This document shows, piece after piece, positions 54,910 to 64,000 of a DNA stretch of 64,000 bases. Below the pieces are notes generated by a model, which worked only from the letters and a program-made list of their open reading frames with translations, was not told where the DNA came from and did not search any database. The translations under genes were made by a program, and so were the position numbers. The DNA is from Acidobacteriota bacterium (lineage in GTDB: Bacteria; Acidobacteriota; Terriglobia; Terriglobales; Acidobacteriaceae). The DNA is taken from assembly GCA_019351975.1 (NCBI GenBank), contig JABBOG010000004.1, positions 1-64,000 of the forward strand, in the 5' to 3' direction. Each line of letters starts with the position of its first letter. Positions within the stretch are counted from its first letter, which is position 1.

Positions 54910-57900
54910 TTACTGCGGTGTGGTGTGTGCGAGAGCCCGCGCGGCGTGGAGTTCCTGGAGCGACTCGACGTGGTAGATGCCGCGCTGGAGGGCTTCGATG
55001 CCGTCGGCTGCAGCGCGGGTGGCGGCGAGGGTGGTAATGGTGGCGACGCGTGCGCTGACAGCGGCGCGGCGGATGGCGGCCTCGTCAAAGACGCTGACCT
55101 GGCCGCTGGGGGTGTTGACGATGAGCTGGATGCGGTCGCTCTTGATGAGATCGACGACGTTGGGTCGGCCTTCTTTGACGGCGAAGACGCGCTCCACCTG
55201 CATACCTGCGTCCTGGAGGATGTCGGCGGTACCGTGGGTGGCGACGAGTTTGAAGCCCATGTCCACAAAGCGGCGAGCGAGCGGAGCGACAACCTGCTTG
55301 TCGCGGGTGTTGACGCTGAAGAAGACGGTGCCGGAGGTTGGCAGATGCAGGCCAGCGGCGGTCTGAGCTTTGGCGAAGGCTTCGCCAAAGGTGCGCGCGA
55401 CGCCCATGACTTCGCCGGTGGAACGCATTTCAGGGCCGAGGACGGGATCGACGCCGAGGAACTTGCCCCAGGGGAAGACGGGCGACTTTACGAAGAAGTG
55501 TTCTCCCGTGCTGAGGTCCTTGCCGCTGGCGAGCTGCTCGGGAAGAAGGTTGCGGAGGGTGCGGCCGGTCATGAGGCGAGAGGCGATCTTCGCGAGTTGG
55601 ATACCGGTGGCCTTGGAGACATACGGGACGGTGCGCGAGGCGCGGGGATTGACTTCGATGACGAAGACGGTGCCGCGCTGGACGGCGAACTGCAGGTTGG
55701 CGAGGCCGATGACGTTGAGGCTCAGTACAAGCTTGCGGGTGTAGGTGCGGATGGTCTCAAGGACCTCGTCGGAGAGATCGACGGCGGGGAGGACGCAGGA
55801 GGAGTCGCCGGAGTGAACGCCGGCTTCTTCGATGTGCTGCATGATGCCTGCGATGATGACATCTTCGCCGTCGCAGAGTGCGTCGACGTCGACCTCTTGT
55901 GCGTCTTCGAGGAAGTGGTCGATGAGAACGGGGCGTTCCTGCGAGTATTCGATGGCGGTGGACATGTAGCGGATGATATCTGCGTCGTCGTAGGCGATGA
56001 CCATGGCGCGGCCACCGAGGACGTAGCTGGGGCGGACGAGGACGGGGTACTCGACGCGGCGGGCGCCGGCGAGGGCCTCATCGACGCTGGTTGCCATGGC
56101 GCCTTGCGGCTGCGGGATGCCGAGCTCGGTGATGAGTTTGCCGAAGCGCTTGCGGTCTTCGGCGAGATCGATGGACTCGGGCGAGGTGCCGATGATGGGG
56201 ACGCCAGCGGCTTTGAGCGGGAGCGAGAGGTTGAGGGGTGTCTGGCCGCCGAACTGCACGATCATGCCGATTTCGGCTCCGCCTGAGGCTTCGTGCTCGT
56301 AGACGGCGAGGACGTCTTCGAGGGTGAGGGGTTCGAAGTAGAGGCGGTCGCTGGTGTCGTAGTCGGTGGAGACGGTCTCGGGGTTGCAGTTGACCATGAT
56401 GGTCTCGAAGCCGTCTTCGCGGAGGGCGAAGGCGGCGTGGCAGCAGCAGTAATCGAACTCGATGCCCTGCCCGATGCGATTGGGTCCGGAGCCGAGGATG
56501 ATGACTTTTTTGTTTGGAGTGGGGGCCGCTTCGTCTTCTTCGTCGTAGCAGGAGTAGAGGTAGGGGGTGGAACTTTCAAACTCGGCGGCGCAGGTGTCGA
56601 CGAGCTTGTAGACGGGCTTGATACCGAGTTTCTTGCGCAGGGCGCGGACTTTCGCGGCACCGTCGGTGGTGATGCCGAAGGTGGCGGAGAGGCGTTCATC
56701 GCTGAGGCCCATGCGTTTGGCTGCGAGAAGCTCGTGCGCGTCGATGTGATCGATGCCGGCTGCGGCGACGAGCTTGAGCTCTTCGGAGATTTGCTTCATC
56801 TGGTGCAGGAACCAGGGGTCCATGCCGGTGTAGCGTGCGGCGTCGCGGACGCTCATGCCGGTGTCGAAGGCATAGCGCAAGTAGGCGAGGCGCTCGGGCG
56901 ATGGGGTGACGAGACGCTGCCGCAGGCGGCGTGGATCGATGTTGTCGTCAGTTCCCTTCTTGCCGGTTTCGAGGGAGCGGACGGCCTTCATGAGGGCTTC
57001 TTTGAAGGTGCGACCGATGGCCATGACCTCGCCGACGGACTTCATCTGCGGGCCGAGGGTTTCGTCGGAGCCTGGAAATTTTTCGAACTGCCACTTGGGG
57101 ATCTTGACGACGACGTAGTCGATGGTGGGCTCGAAGCAGGCGGGTGTGGCTTTGGTGATGTCGTTCTGCAGTTCATCGAGGGTGTAGCCGACGGCGAGGC
57201 GCGCGGCGATCTTGGCGATGGGAAATCCAGTAGCTTTGCTGGCGAGCGCGGAGCTGCGGGAGACGCGCGGGTTCATCTCGATGACGGTCATGCGGCCGTT
57301 TTGGGGATTGACGGCAAACTGAACATTGCTACCGCCGGTCTCGACGCCGATCTCGCGGATGACGGCGATGGCGGCGTCGCGCATGCGCTGGTACTCGCGA
57401 TCGGTGAGAGTTTGCGCGGGTGCGACGGTGATGGAGTCGCCGGTATGGACGCCCATGGCGTCGAAGTTTTCGATGGAGCAGATGATAACGACGTTGTCGT
57501 TGAGGTCGCGGACAACTTCGAGCTCGTATTCTTTCCAGCCGAGAACGCTCTCCTCGAGCAGGCACTCGTGGACCGGCGAGAGATCGAGGCCGCGGGAGAG
57601 GATCTCCATCAGCTCTTCGCGGTTGTACGCGATGCCGCCGCCGGAGCCGCCGAGGGTGAAGCTGGGGCGGATGACGACCGGAAAGCCCAGCTTGGCGGCG
57701 AACTCAAGGCCGTCGCGGATATTGTTGACGAGCATCGACTTCGGCATGTCGAGGCCAATCTTGTTCATCGCGTCTTTGAAGAGGAGACGGTCTTCGGCCT
57801 TCTTGATGGCTTCGAGCTTTGCGCCGATGAGTTCGACGTTGAATTTGTCGAGGATGCCGGCGTCGGAGAGATCGACGGCAAGGTTGAGGGCGGTCTGGCC

Positions 57901-58203
57901 GCCGACGGTGGGAAGAACGGCGAAGGAGCCGGTTGCGCCGGAGGATTGCAGCATCTCGACTTCAACGCGCAGGATCTCTTCGAGATAGGCAAGCGTGAGG
58001 GGTTCGACGTAGGTGCGGTCGGCAACCTCAGGGTCGGTCATGATGGAGGCCGGGTTGGAGTTGACGAGGACGACCTCATAGCCTTCGGCTTTGAGGGCTT
58101 TGCAGGCCTGGGTGCCGGAGTAATCGAACTCGGCGGACTGGCCGATGACGATGGGGCCGGAGCCGATGACGAGGATCTTTGCGATGTCGTGTCTACGTGG
58201 CAT
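54910..58203 (-). CDS. carB: carbamoyl phosphate synthase large subunit
   Basis: Makes carbamoyl phosphate from bicarbonate, ammonia and two ATP for arginine (via argF) and pyrimidines. The 1097-residue protein has two homologous ATP-grasp halves: [20 protein letters not shown] with [18 protein letters not shown], and [19 protein letters not shown] with [18 protein letters not shown]. Between them is the oligomerisation domain. A C-terminal MGS-like allosteric domain ([30 protein letters not shown]) ends the protein. The start overlaps the carA stop by one base (TAATG). Confidence 0.97.
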   Translation of the reverse strand: MPRRHDIAKILVIGSGPIVIGQSAEFDYSGTQACKALKAEGYEVVLVNSNPASIMTDPEVADRTYVEPLTLAYLEEILRVEVEMLQSSGATGSFAVLPTVGGQTALNLAVDLSDAGILDKFNVELIGAKLEAIKKAEDRLLFKDAMNKIGLDMPKSMLVNNIRDGLEFAAKLGFPVVIRPSFTLGGSGGGIAYNREELMEILSRGLDLSPVHECLLEESVLGWKEYELEVVRDLNDNVVIICSIENFDAMGVHTGDSITVAPAQTLTDREYQRMRDAAIAVIREIGVETGGSNVQFAVNPQNGRMTVIEMNPRVSRSSALASKATGFPIAKIAARLAVGYTLDELQNDITKATPACFEPTIDYVVVKIPKWQFEKFPGSDETLGPQMKSVGEVMAIGRTFKEALMKAVRSLETGKKGTDDNIDPRRLRQRLVTPSPERLAYLRYAFDTGMSVRDAARYTGMDPWFLHQMKQISEELKLVAAAGIDHIDAHELLAAKRMGLSDERLSATFGITTDGAAKVRALRKKLGIKPVYKLVDTCAAEFESSTPYLYSCYDEEDEAAPTPNKKVIILGSGPNRIGQGIEFDYCCCHAAFALREDGFETIMVNCNPETVSTDYDTSDRLYFEPLTLEDVLAVYEHEASGGAEIGMIVQFGGQTPLNLSLPLKAAGVPIIGTSPESIDLAEDRKRFGKLITELGIPQPQGAMATSVDEALAGARRVEYPVLVRPSYVLGGRAMVIAYDDADIIRYMSTAIEYSQERPVLIDHFLEDAQEVDVDALCDGEDVIIAGIMQHIEEAGVHSGDSSCVLPAVDLSDEVLETIRTYTRKLVLSLNVIGLANLQFAVQRGTVFVIEVNPRASRTVPYVSKATGIQLAKIASRLMTGRTLRNLLPEQLASGKDLSTGEHFFVKSPVFPWGKFLGVDPVLGPEMRSTGEVMGVARTFGEAFAKAQTAAGLHLPTSGTVFFSVNTRDKQVVAPLARRFVDMGFKLVATHGTADILQDAGMQVERVFAVKEGRPNVVDLIKSDRIQLIVNTPSGQVSVFDEAAIRRAAVSARVATITTLAATRAAADGIEALQRGIYHVESLQELHAARALAHTTPQ

Positions 58204-59336
58204 TACTTCTTGAACTCCTCCATCATGGTGCGGAAATCCTTGAATAGATAATGCGAGTCGTGCGGACCGGGGCTGGCTTCGGGGTGGTACTGCACGCTGA
58301 ACATGGGGTCGGATTTGTGTTTGAGGCCGGCGAGCGTGTCGTCGTTGAGGTTGGTGTGGGTGCGCTCTACGTCGGACGGAAGCGATGCGGGGTCGACATT
58401 GTAGTTGTGATTCTGAGCGGTGATTTCGACCCTTCCGGTGGCGAGATTTTTGATGGGGTGATTGCCGCCGTGGTGGCCGAATTTGAGCTTGTAGGTCTTG
58501 CCGCCAAGGGCGAGGCCAAAGATCTGGTGGCCGAGGCAGATGCCGAAGAGCGGCGTCTTTCCCTGTAGCTCGCGGACGTTGGCGACCGCGTAGTCGAGCG
58601 GCTCGGGATCGCCGGGGCCGTTGGAGAAGAAGACGCCGTCAGGCTGCAAGGCGAGGACATCGGCTGCGGTGGTCTTGGCAGGAACGACTGTGACGCGGCA
58701 GTTTTCGCGCGCGAGCATGCGAAGGATGTTCTGCTTGATGCCGAAGTCGTAAGCGACGACGTGGAGCTGATCGCTGGAGGTGGATGCAGAAGGCAGAAGC
58801 TTGTCGCCGGTCTCGTTGCGGGGCTCGGCGGCGTCCCAGGTGTAGGAGGTTTTGGTGGAGACGACGCTGGCGAGGTCGGTGCCATCCATTTTCTTGTGCG
58901 CGCGGGCCTTGGCGATGAGAGCCTGGGTATCGTCGACGGCGGTAGAGATGACGCCGCGCATGACGCCGTTGGCGCGGAGATGGCGAACGACGGCGCGGGT
59001 GTCGATCTCCGCGATGACGGGAACGCCGCTGCGTTCGAGGTACTCGTCGGTGACTTCGGTGGACCGCCAGTTGGAGCTGATGGGAGAGAACTCGCGAACG
59101 ACGAGACCTTCGATGTAGGGGCGGGAGGATTCAGCGTCGCTGGGGCTGGTGCCGTAGTTACCGATCTGAGGGTTGGTCAGTACGACGATCTGGCCGGCGT
59201 AGGATGGGTCGGTGAAGATCTCCTGATAGCCCGTGAGAGATGTGTTGAAGACTACTTCCCCGACGCGTTCTACGATGGCGCCGAAGGCTTTGCCGTGAAA
59301 CAGGCGCCCGTCTTCGAGGGCGAGAATTGCGCGCAT
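58203..59336 (-). CDS. carA: carbamoyl phosphate synthase small subunit (glutaminase)
   Basis: Supplies ammonia to CarB by hydrolysing glutamine. The 377-residue protein has the N-terminal CarA domain ([48 protein letters not shown]). The class I glutamine amidotransferase domain has the nucleophile in [16 protein letters not shown] and the His/Glu pair in [13 protein letters not shown]. The SD AGGGAGAGG lies directly before ATG 59336. In the 144-bp gap to the Rieske gene no PyrR- or arginine-type attenuator was recognised. Confidence 0.97.
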   Translation of the reverse strand: MRAILALEDGRLFHGKAFGAIVERVGEVVFNTSLTGYQEIFTDPSYAGQIVVLTNPQIGNYGTSPSDAESSRPYIEGLVVREFSPISSNWRSTEVTDEYLERSGVPVIAEIDTRAVVRHLRANGVMRGVISTAVDDTQALIAKARAHKKMDGTDLASVVSTKTSYTWDAAEPRNETGDKLLPSASTSSDQLHVVAYDFGIKQNILRMLARENCRVTVVPAKTTAADVLALQPDGVFFSNGPGDPEPLDYAVANVRELQGKTPLFGICLGHQIFGLALGGKTYKLKFGHHGGNHPIKNLATGRVEITAQNHNYNVDPASLPSDVERTHTNLNDDTLAGLKHKSDPMFSVQYHPEASPGPHDSHYLFKDFRTMMEEFKK

Positions 59337-59480
59337 ACCCTCTCCCTTGCAGTGAGATTGATCATTCGCCTGAAGAAGGCCTATAGCGAGAGGATCACTT
59401 GATTCTATCAGCAGGCGCTGTAGAAAACCAGAATGGCGGACGGGCCTGCTTTATGGCTTACGTTGGCTGGCCTTTGTGGC

Positions 59481-59792
59481 TCAGGGTAGCTGGACGAGAA
59501 GGTCGTCACCTTCGATTTTGACGGAGAAGACGGTGACCTTGGATTTCTCCGGGGGACGCGCGATGCCGGTCGCGGTGTTGAAGGCCCATGAGTGCCACGG
59601 ACAGACGACATTGTCGTCTTCGAGCCAGCCGCCGCCTAGGGGACCGCCGCGATGCGGGCAGAGGTTATCGAGCGCGCTGAAGTGGCCGTTGACGTTGGCG
59701 AGGCAGATGGCGACGCCGTTGGCCTCGGCCTCGATGACTTCACCAGGTTTTGGGGCCTGGTGGGTTCCGCATAGCTTGACCCACTGTGTCAT
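59481..59792 (-). CDS. Rieske [2Fe-2S] ferredoxin-type protein
   Basis: A 103-residue soluble Rieske protein. Cluster ligands are Cys-His in NLCPHRGGPLG and VVCPWHSWAFNTATG. The small size and absence of a leader fit the ferredoxin components of dioxygenases or the NirD-like family, and not the bc1 Rieske subunit. No oxygenase or nitrite reductase large subunit is adjacent, so its redox partner is unknown. It has a strong SD (AGGAGG, about nine bases before ATG 59792) and is divergent from the hydrolase-like gene. Confidence 0.9.
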   Translation of the reverse strand: MTQWVKLCGTHQAPKPGEVIEAEANGVAICLANVNGHFSALDNLCPHRGGPLGGGWLEDDNVVCPWHSWAFNTATGIARPPEKSKVTVFSVKIEGDDLLVQLP

Positions 59793-59884
59793 GTTGATGA
59801 CCTCCTAATGTGAGCAGGGACGTTGAACTGATTCGACGATACATGGGCTGAGACATGAGATGCTGAAGAGGTTGAGAAAGAATC

Positions 59885-60757
59885 ATGACAAAGACGTCAA
59901 AACAAACGCACACGAAAGCAAAGAGACGACAAGCGGAGCGATACGATCCGCAACGAGGATCGAACCCGCCGGAGATGGTGGATCTGGTTGAGCCGATGTG
60001 GATTCTGAAGGCGCTGGGCGGTCTGCTCGGTGTGGCGCTGCTGTGCGCTTTTGCGACGCTGAGCGTGCTGTTCTGGCGCAGTCAGTGGCAGCTTGTGCTA
60101 CATCCGAGCCGCGTTGTGGCGAGCACTCCGGCGGCGCTGCATCTGCCGTTTGAGGAGGTTCACTTCGATGTGGATGAAAAGGGAGATCCGCAGATCGATG
60201 GGTGGTGGATTCCAGCGGAGACAGGCGCGCCGACGGCGTTGATGCTGCATGGTGCGGATGGGTCGATGGCAGATGCGATGTCTGCCGCGCAACTGCTGCA
60301 TGATGCGCACTTGAATGTGCTGCTGTTTGACTATCGGGGGTACGGCAAGAGCGGAGGAAAGCATCCGACGGAGGCCGGGATGAAGGCCGATGCGGATGCG
60401 GCACTGAACTATTTGACGAGCACGCGGCGTGTGCCGATAGCGTCGATTGTGGTGTATGGGATGGGCGCGGGAGGTGCATTGGCGGTGCATCTGGCGACAC
60501 AGTATCCACTGCTGCCCGGTGTGATTCTACAGTCGCCGGAGGGTGATTTTGCAGCGCGCGCAAAGCAGGACCCGCGATCAAGCCTGGTGCCGTTTTCACT
60601 GCTGTTTGATCAGGACTTTGCGCTGGAGGCACCGCTGCATCGGCTAAAGACGCCAGTACTGACGATTGCCGGGAGCGATGGCGTGGCGGCGTTGCATCAG
60701 GCGATTATGTCGTTTGTACATACGTATGTATCGACGCCAGGAGCAGCGAAACCGTAA
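59885..60757 (+). CDS. membrane-anchored alpha/beta-hydrolase-fold protein without nucleophile serine
   Basis: A 290-residue protein with a basic N-terminus, one membrane helix at about 40-64 (ILKALGGLLGVALLCAFATL) and an extracytoplasmic alpha/beta-hydrolase domain like the BEM46/ABHD13 group (ALMLHGADGSMADA, VLLFDYRGYGKSGGKHPTEAG). The nucleophile elbow, normally GxSxG, reads YGMGAGGALA: the Ser position (194) is Gly, codon GGC at 60464-60466. The acid and base positions (AGSDGVAALHQ and FVHTY) are only weakly kept. It is therefore probably not a classical hydrolase. It could be a binding or scaffold protein, or use other chemistry. It converges on the ABC transporter genes. Confidence 0.82.
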   Translation: MTKTSKQTHTKAKRRQAERYDPQRGSNPPEMVDLVEPMWILKALGGLLGVALLCAFATLSVLFWRSQWQLVLHPSRVVASTPAALHLPFEEVHFDVDEKGDPQIDGWWIPAETGAPTALMLHGADGSMADAMSAAQLLHDAHLNVLLFDYRGYGKSGGKHPTEAGMKADADAALNYLTSTRRVPIASIVVYGMGAGGALAVHLATQYPLLPGVILQSPEGDFAARAKQDPRSSLVPFSLLFDQDFALEAPLHRLKTPVLTIAGSDGVAALHQAIMSFVHTYVSTPGAAKP

Positions 60758-60762
60758 AGGAT

Positions 60763-61701
60763 CTACAGACCCCTGCTGGCGCGAAACTGGCGAACGACCG
60801 CGGCAACGTCGCGGTGCTGAGACTCGACGGCGAAGTTCATGGAGCGCATGTCGTCGGCGCTGACTTTTCCTGCGAGACGTTGCATGGCGACGCCGAGCTG
60901 CGGCCAGCGGCGGAGGGAGTCTTCGCGGATGAGAGGGACGGCGTCGTAGGGTGGGAAGTAGTGGCGGTCATCTTTGAGAGCGACAAAGTCGAGCGCGCGG
61001 ATGGCGCTGTCGGTGGAGTTACCAGCGACAATATCGACCTGATGGGCAGAGAGGGAGCGATAGAGCAGGCCGAGTTCCATGGTGCGCGGATCGTCGTTGA
61101 AGTGCAGGTTATAGGCGCTTGAGAGGCCGCGCAGGCCGTCGGGGCGTTCTGCAAACTCGTAACCGACACCGAGCCGCCAGTGCGGGGCGTAGGGGAGGAT
61201 GTCGGAGATGGTGGAAAGGCGGAGCTTGCGAGCGTCTGCGCCGCGGACGACCATGGCGAAGGTGTCCTCGAAGCCCAGACTTGGGCCGACAAAAATGTGA
61301 TACCGCTGGTTATAGAGACGGGTGATGGTGGCGTCAACCAGTGCGGGGGTGCGGGCGTCTGGCGGCGGCAGTGGCTGCTTGAGGATGGCCGTGAGCGCGG
61401 TGCCGGTGTACTCGACGTAGCCATCGATCCGGTCAGATAGCAGCGCCTGCTGGCAGATGTAGCTGCCTGCGAGCCAGAAACGCCGCTCAACGTGGCCGCC
61501 TCCAGAGGCTTCGATCTCTTGTGCGAGGAGTTCGCCGAGGATGACCTGCTCGGTGAAATTCTTCGCTCCGATGACGATGTGCGAGGAGCGAGGAGGGGCG
61601 CAGGCGATGAGCAGCAACAACGCCGTCGAAACCAGCAGATGCGGCACGCGGCGGGCAACACCATACGTCAATTGCCGCAGTGGTTTTAGGCGAGCCGACA
61701 C
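60763..61701 (-). CDS. glycine betaine/osmoprotectant-type ABC transporter substrate-binding lipoprotein
   Basis: A 312-residue OpuAC/OsmF-family binding protein. The lipobox is LLLLIACAPP (Cys about 34). IVIGAKNFTEQVILGELLAQ, GSYICQQALLSDRIDGYVEYTGTALTAIL and DILPYAPHWRLGVGYEFAERPDG match YehZ/OsmF-like proteins for choline, betaine or related ligands. The ligand cannot be assigned from sequence. The GTG start shares one base with the stop of the preceding unknown gene (TAGTG). It is the last gene of the transporter operon. Confidence 0.85.
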   Translation of the reverse strand: MSARLKPLRQLTYGVARRVPHLLVSTALLLLIACAPPRSSHIVIGAKNFTEQVILGELLAQEIEASGGGHVERRFWLAGSYICQQALLSDRIDGYVEYTGTALTAILKQPLPPPDARTPALVDATITRLYNQRYHIFVGPSLGFEDTFAMVVRGADARKLRLSTISDILPYAPHWRLGVGYEFAERPDGLRGLSSAYNLHFNDDPRTMELGLLYRSLSAHQVDIVAGNSTDSAIRALDFVALKDDRHYFPPYDAVPLIREDSLRRWPQLGVAMQRLAGKVSADDMRSMNFAVESQHRDVAAVVRQFRASRGL

Positions 61702-62087
61702 TACTCGCCCTGCCCGATCACGGAAAAGCTCCGCGTCGTGTTATCCGGCAGGAGGAACTCAAAGACTTGAAGCGATTCAAAGCTGGTCTTGTGCTCATCT
61801 TTGGTGAGCTTGGCCGCATAATCGCCCGGGTTGAGCAGGCCATTGCCATGCATGAAGGTTCTGGAGCTGGAGGTGAAGCCCTCCAGCTGGTAGTGCTTAC
61901 CGTCGATTACGGCGGTCAGGATTTCATAGATGCCGTTTACGGGATCGTACTGCGCGTAGGAGACGTGCACCTGGATGGTGTACTCCGCTGTATTGGGCTT
62001 CGCGGACGATGCAAATGCACGCGGCGTGAGGCTCAGTATGGATATCGACCCTACGGCACGGACGACGAGACTCCGAATCTTCGGCAT
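61701..62087 (-). CDS. secreted protein of unknown function inside the osmoprotectant ABC operon
   Basis: A 128-residue exported protein. The signal peptide MPKIRSLVVRAVGSISILSL ends at AFA-SS. The mature part is beta-rich and soluble (AEYTIQVHVSYAQYDPVNGI, YEILTAVIDGKHYQLEGFT, LNPGDYAAKLTKDEHKTSFE, QVFEFLLPDNTTRSFSVIGQ). I do not recognise the family. An upstream ATG at 62123 is possible but adds a poor leader; GGGGTG upstream favours 62087. It sits between the permease (52 bp) and the binding protein (one-base overlap), so it is co-translated with them. Confidence 0.72.
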   Translation of the reverse strand: MPKIRSLVVRAVGSISILSLTPRAFASSAKPNTAEYTIQVHVSYAQYDPVNGIYEILTAVIDGKHYQLEGFTSSSRTFMHGNGLLNPGDYAAKLTKDEHKTSFESLQVFEFLLPDNTTRSFSVIGQGE

Positions 62088-62139
62088 GGTTAAGAACACC
62101 CCGTTTCTCGTGTTGGACGGCATAGGAACGCTATCATCT

Positions 62140-62769
62140 TCAGTGCCGTATCACCAGACGCTTCTCCGCCAGGCCAAGCAAACCGTCGGCGCTGAGAGCA
62201 AGGAGTGCGGCGGGGATGGCGCCGGCAAGGACCAGGGCGTTATCGACGCTGGCTACGCCGCGGAAGATGAGTTCTCCTAAGCCGCCTGCACCAATCGCTG
62301 CGGCGATGGTCGCGATACCGATGCAGGTGACAGTCGCGGTGCGCAGGCCGGCGAGGATGACGCTGGCGGCGATGGGAAGTTCGACCTTGGTGAGACGCTG
62401 CCATGAGGTCATGCCGAGAGCTTCGGCGACGTCGAGGAGAGCGGCGTCGACGCTGCGGACGCCTGCGTAGGTGTTGCGCAGGATGGGAAGGAGTGCGTAG
62501 GCAGTCAGAGCGACGATGGCGAGGCGCGCGGCGCGGTCGCCCAGGAAGGGGACGGGTAAAAGCAGGCCGAAGAGCGCGAGGCTGGGGATGGTCTGCAGGA
62601 TGTTAGCGACGCCGATGACGGGGCGCGCGAGCGACTCATAGCGGGTGAGGAGGATGCCGAGCGGAAGGGCGATGGCGATGGCGAAGAACATGGCGCTGGC
62701 GGTGAGCCAGATGTGCTCGAAGGTGAGACGAGCGATTTGAGCGCCGTATTCGTGGAGGAACTGAATCAT
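62140..62769 (-). CDS. osmoprotectant-type ABC transporter permease
   Basis: A 209-residue inner-membrane permease with five or six helices (TASAMFFAIAIALPLGILLT, LALFGLLLPVPFL, LAIVALTAYALLPILRNTYAG, TVTCIGIATIAAAIGAGGLG). The EAA-type coupling loop is EALGMTSWQRLTKVELPIA. It resembles OpuBB/YehW-type permeases. The ATG overlaps the ATPase stop (ATGA). Only one permease gene is present, so it would act as a homodimer. Confidence 0.88.
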   Translation of the reverse strand: MIQFLHEYGAQIARLTFEHIWLTASAMFFAIAIALPLGILLTRYESLARPVIGVANILQTIPSLALFGLLLPVPFLGDRAARLAIVALTAYALLPILRNTYAGVRSVDAALLDVAEALGMTSWQRLTKVELPIAASVILAGLRTATVTCIGIATIAAAIGAGGLGELIFRGVASVDNALVLAGAIPAALLALSADGLLGLAEKRLVIRH

Positions 62770-63524
62770 GAAGCGGGCTCGCGGTGAGTGGCGGCAACGT
62801 AGGCGCGGACGGCTTCGTTGGACGAGGTGAGAACTTGTGTGGCGGGCAGGTCGGCGACGATGCGGCCGGCCTCGAGCAAGATGACGCGATCGGCGAGGTA
62901 GAGCGCTTCGTCGAGGTCGTGGGTGACGATGAGCGTCGTTTTGCGGACGTGTTGGAGGAGGTCACGGAGCATGGTCTGCATTTCGGCTCGCGTGAGGGGG
63001 TCGAGTGCACCGAAAGGCTCGTCCATAAGGAGAATGCCTGGATCGCTGGCGAGGGCGCGGGCGAGTCCGACGCGTTGACGCTGGCCGCCGCTGAGCTGCC
63101 AAGGGTAGCGTGAAGCAAGGTCTTCGGATAAGCCGACGAGCGCAAGCATCTCTGCGGCTTTGGTGACGATTTCGCGTTGTGGCCGGTGGGTGAGTTCAAG
63201 CGACATGCCGATGTTGCGGGCGACGGTCATGTGCGGAAAGAGGCCGGTGTCTTGAATGACGTAGCCGATGCTGCGGCGAAGGGAGGTGGTAGCGGCTGCG
63301 GCAATATCGTGGTCAGCAATACGAACGCTGCCGCTGGTGGGGCGGACGAGTGTATTGACGGTGCGCAGGAGCGTGGTTTTACCAGAACCGCTGCGACCGA
63401 GGAGCGCCGTGGTGGTGTCAGGGGCGATGCGGAGGGAGATGTCGAAGAGGATCTGGCGTGCGGGCTGTTGCCTGGATGGCTCCGTAGAAAAGTTCACGTT
63501 TGCGAACTCGACTGCATGAGCCAT
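62766..63524 (-). CDS. osmoprotectant-type ABC transporter ATP-binding protein
   Basis: A 252-residue ABC ATPase. Walker A is LLGRSGSGKTTLLRTVN, the Q-loop follows in YVIQDTGLFPHMTVARNIGM, the signature is WQLSGGQRQRVGLARALA, Walker B LLMDEPFGALDPLTRAEM and the switch His is in VTHDLDEAL. It is similar to OpuBA/ProV but without the C-terminal CBS regulatory domains of ProV/OpuCA. First gene of the ABC operon, 29 bp after the kinase-like gene. Confidence 0.92.
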   Translation of the reverse strand: MAHAVEFANVNFSTEPSRQQPARQILFDISLRIAPDTTTALLGRSGSGKTTLLRTVNTLVRPTSGSVRIADHDIAAAATTSLRRSIGYVIQDTGLFPHMTVARNIGMSLELTHRPQREIVTKAAEMLALVGLSEDLASRYPWQLSGGQRQRVGLARALASDPGILLMDEPFGALDPLTRAEMQTMLRDLLQHVRKTTLIVTHDLDEALYLADRVILLEAGRIVADLPATQVLTSSNEAVRAYVAATHREPAS

Positions 63525-63553
63525 CCAGTGGTATGTCCTTTATGAGACCGCCG

Positions 63554-64000
63554 TTATCCTTCGATCTCTGAATCGGATGAGGCTTCGGGCGCTGCCTCTG
63601 TTTGAGGTGCAACTTCGCCTGCAGCTGTAGGAACCGCTCCCTTGACGCGAACGACGGTGATTTTGTCGAAACCCTCCTTGAAGGCTGGAGGGCGAAGACG
63701 TTCGGCCATCTTGTGCATTACCTCATCGGTGACCTGGCGATCTCGCTTGCTATTGCGGTCGAGGCAGACAGCGAGAGGAACATCGAAGAAGACGGCCTGA
63801 ACCTCATAGCCAAAGCTCTTCGCCATTTTGATCCACTGGCGACGCTCGTGCGGGCTGAGGTTCGTGGCGTCGACGTAGTTCCACGGCATCTTCGCAATGA
63901 GACGTGCACGAAGAAGGCTGCGGAGCGTACTGAAGACGAGCCCCTGATAGCGCTGCTCGGTGATGTCATCGAAGAGGATATTCCGGAGCATGTCGCTGGA
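63554..64000 (-). CDS. ATP-binding kinase-like protein (AAA_33 / polynucleotide kinase type), partial
   Basis: The C-terminal 148 codons of a protein whose start lies beyond the window. SSDMLRNILFDD and VDATNLSPHERRQWIKMAKS match the second half of P-loop kinases of the AAA_33/Pnkp-N kind; the Walker A motif is expected just outside. FDVPLAVCLDRNSKRDRQV supplies the conserved arginines. It ends with an Ala/Pro/Glu-rich tail. Such proteins phosphorylate nucleic-acid ends or small molecules; the substrate is unknown. It is co-directional with the ABC transporter. Confidence 0.8.
   Translation of the reverse strand, partial: SSDMLRNILFDDITEQRYQGLVFSTLRSLLRARLIAKMPWNYVDATNLSPHERRQWIKMAKSFGYEVQAVFFDVPLAVCLDRNSKRDRQVTDEVMHKMAERLRPPAFKEGFDKITVVRVKGAVPTAAGEVAPQTEAAPEASSDSEIEG

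Noticed and set aside
54898-58251. Long plus-strand open frames (54898-56286, 56293-58251) opposite carB
   Set aside because: Repetitive Gly, Glu, Asp and Val composition without motifs. They are mirror frames of the strongly biased carB codons.

Overview
The window reads as a chromosome segment of an Acidobacteriota bacterium of the Terriglobia / Acidobacteriaceae type (Granulicella, Terriglobus, Edaphobacter and relatives). This is an inference from GC-rich coding, the combination of bacillithiol and hopanoid genes, a serine/threonine kinase fused to TPRs, the mpl-ldcA-dapF block, REP-like intergenic palindromes and short repeats of the kind common in that group. No species is claimed. No rRNA, tRNA, prophage or CRISPR array was seen.

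Layout, left to right. 1-852: end of lysS. 853-1826: a dispersed G-tract repeat and a small Cys/His protein. 1915-6284 (minus): metB-like, dapF, ldcA, mpl, a cell-wall and amino-acid block with tight overlaps. 6361-10905 (minus): gltB, divergent from argR across two candidate ARG boxes. 11092-20497 (plus): argR-argC-argB-argD-argF-argG, then a REP/RAYT insertion and a small membrane protein, then argH and a GNAT-type N-acetylglutamate synthase. 20589-33216: ribosomal S1, tex, a ChbG/HpnK-type deacetylase, bshA, a secreted glycine-zipper protein, a Ser/Thr kinase-TPR protein and a YyaL-type thioredoxin-domain protein. 33380-40173: a zinc alcohol dehydrogenase, a GMC oxidoreductase, a hopanoid-type nucleoside phosphorylase (hpnG) and a secreted GH39 plus glucoamylase-like pair. 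40354-46170 (minus): hpnA, an unknown 152-aa protein, hpnH, shc and ispH, i.e. isoprenoid to hopanoid synthesis. 46303-48210: a 48-aa metallothionein-like gene and recN. 48369-53824 (plus): a complete tolQ-tolR-tolA/tonB-tolB-pal-cpoB envelope operon. 53846-59336 (minus): carA-carB followed by a DapA homologue lacking its lysine. 59481-64000: a Rieske protein, a membrane-anchored hydrolase fold lacking its serine, an osmoprotectant-type ABC transporter with an extra secreted protein, and the 3' end of a kinase-like gene.

The main observations outside ordinary annotation are these. (1) A strand-composition switch at about 32 kb: the plus strand is C-rich to the left and G-rich to the right for genes on both strands, which is the sign expected at a replication origin or an inversion breakpoint. 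(2) A DapF whose two catalytic cysteines are both serine. (3) A DapA homologue with Tyr at the Schiff-base lysine, and an alpha/beta hydrolase with Gly at the nucleophile. (4) A RAYT gene with inverted REP palindromes splitting the arg cluster. (5) Unknown partner proteins inside the hopanoid and osmoprotectant operons.
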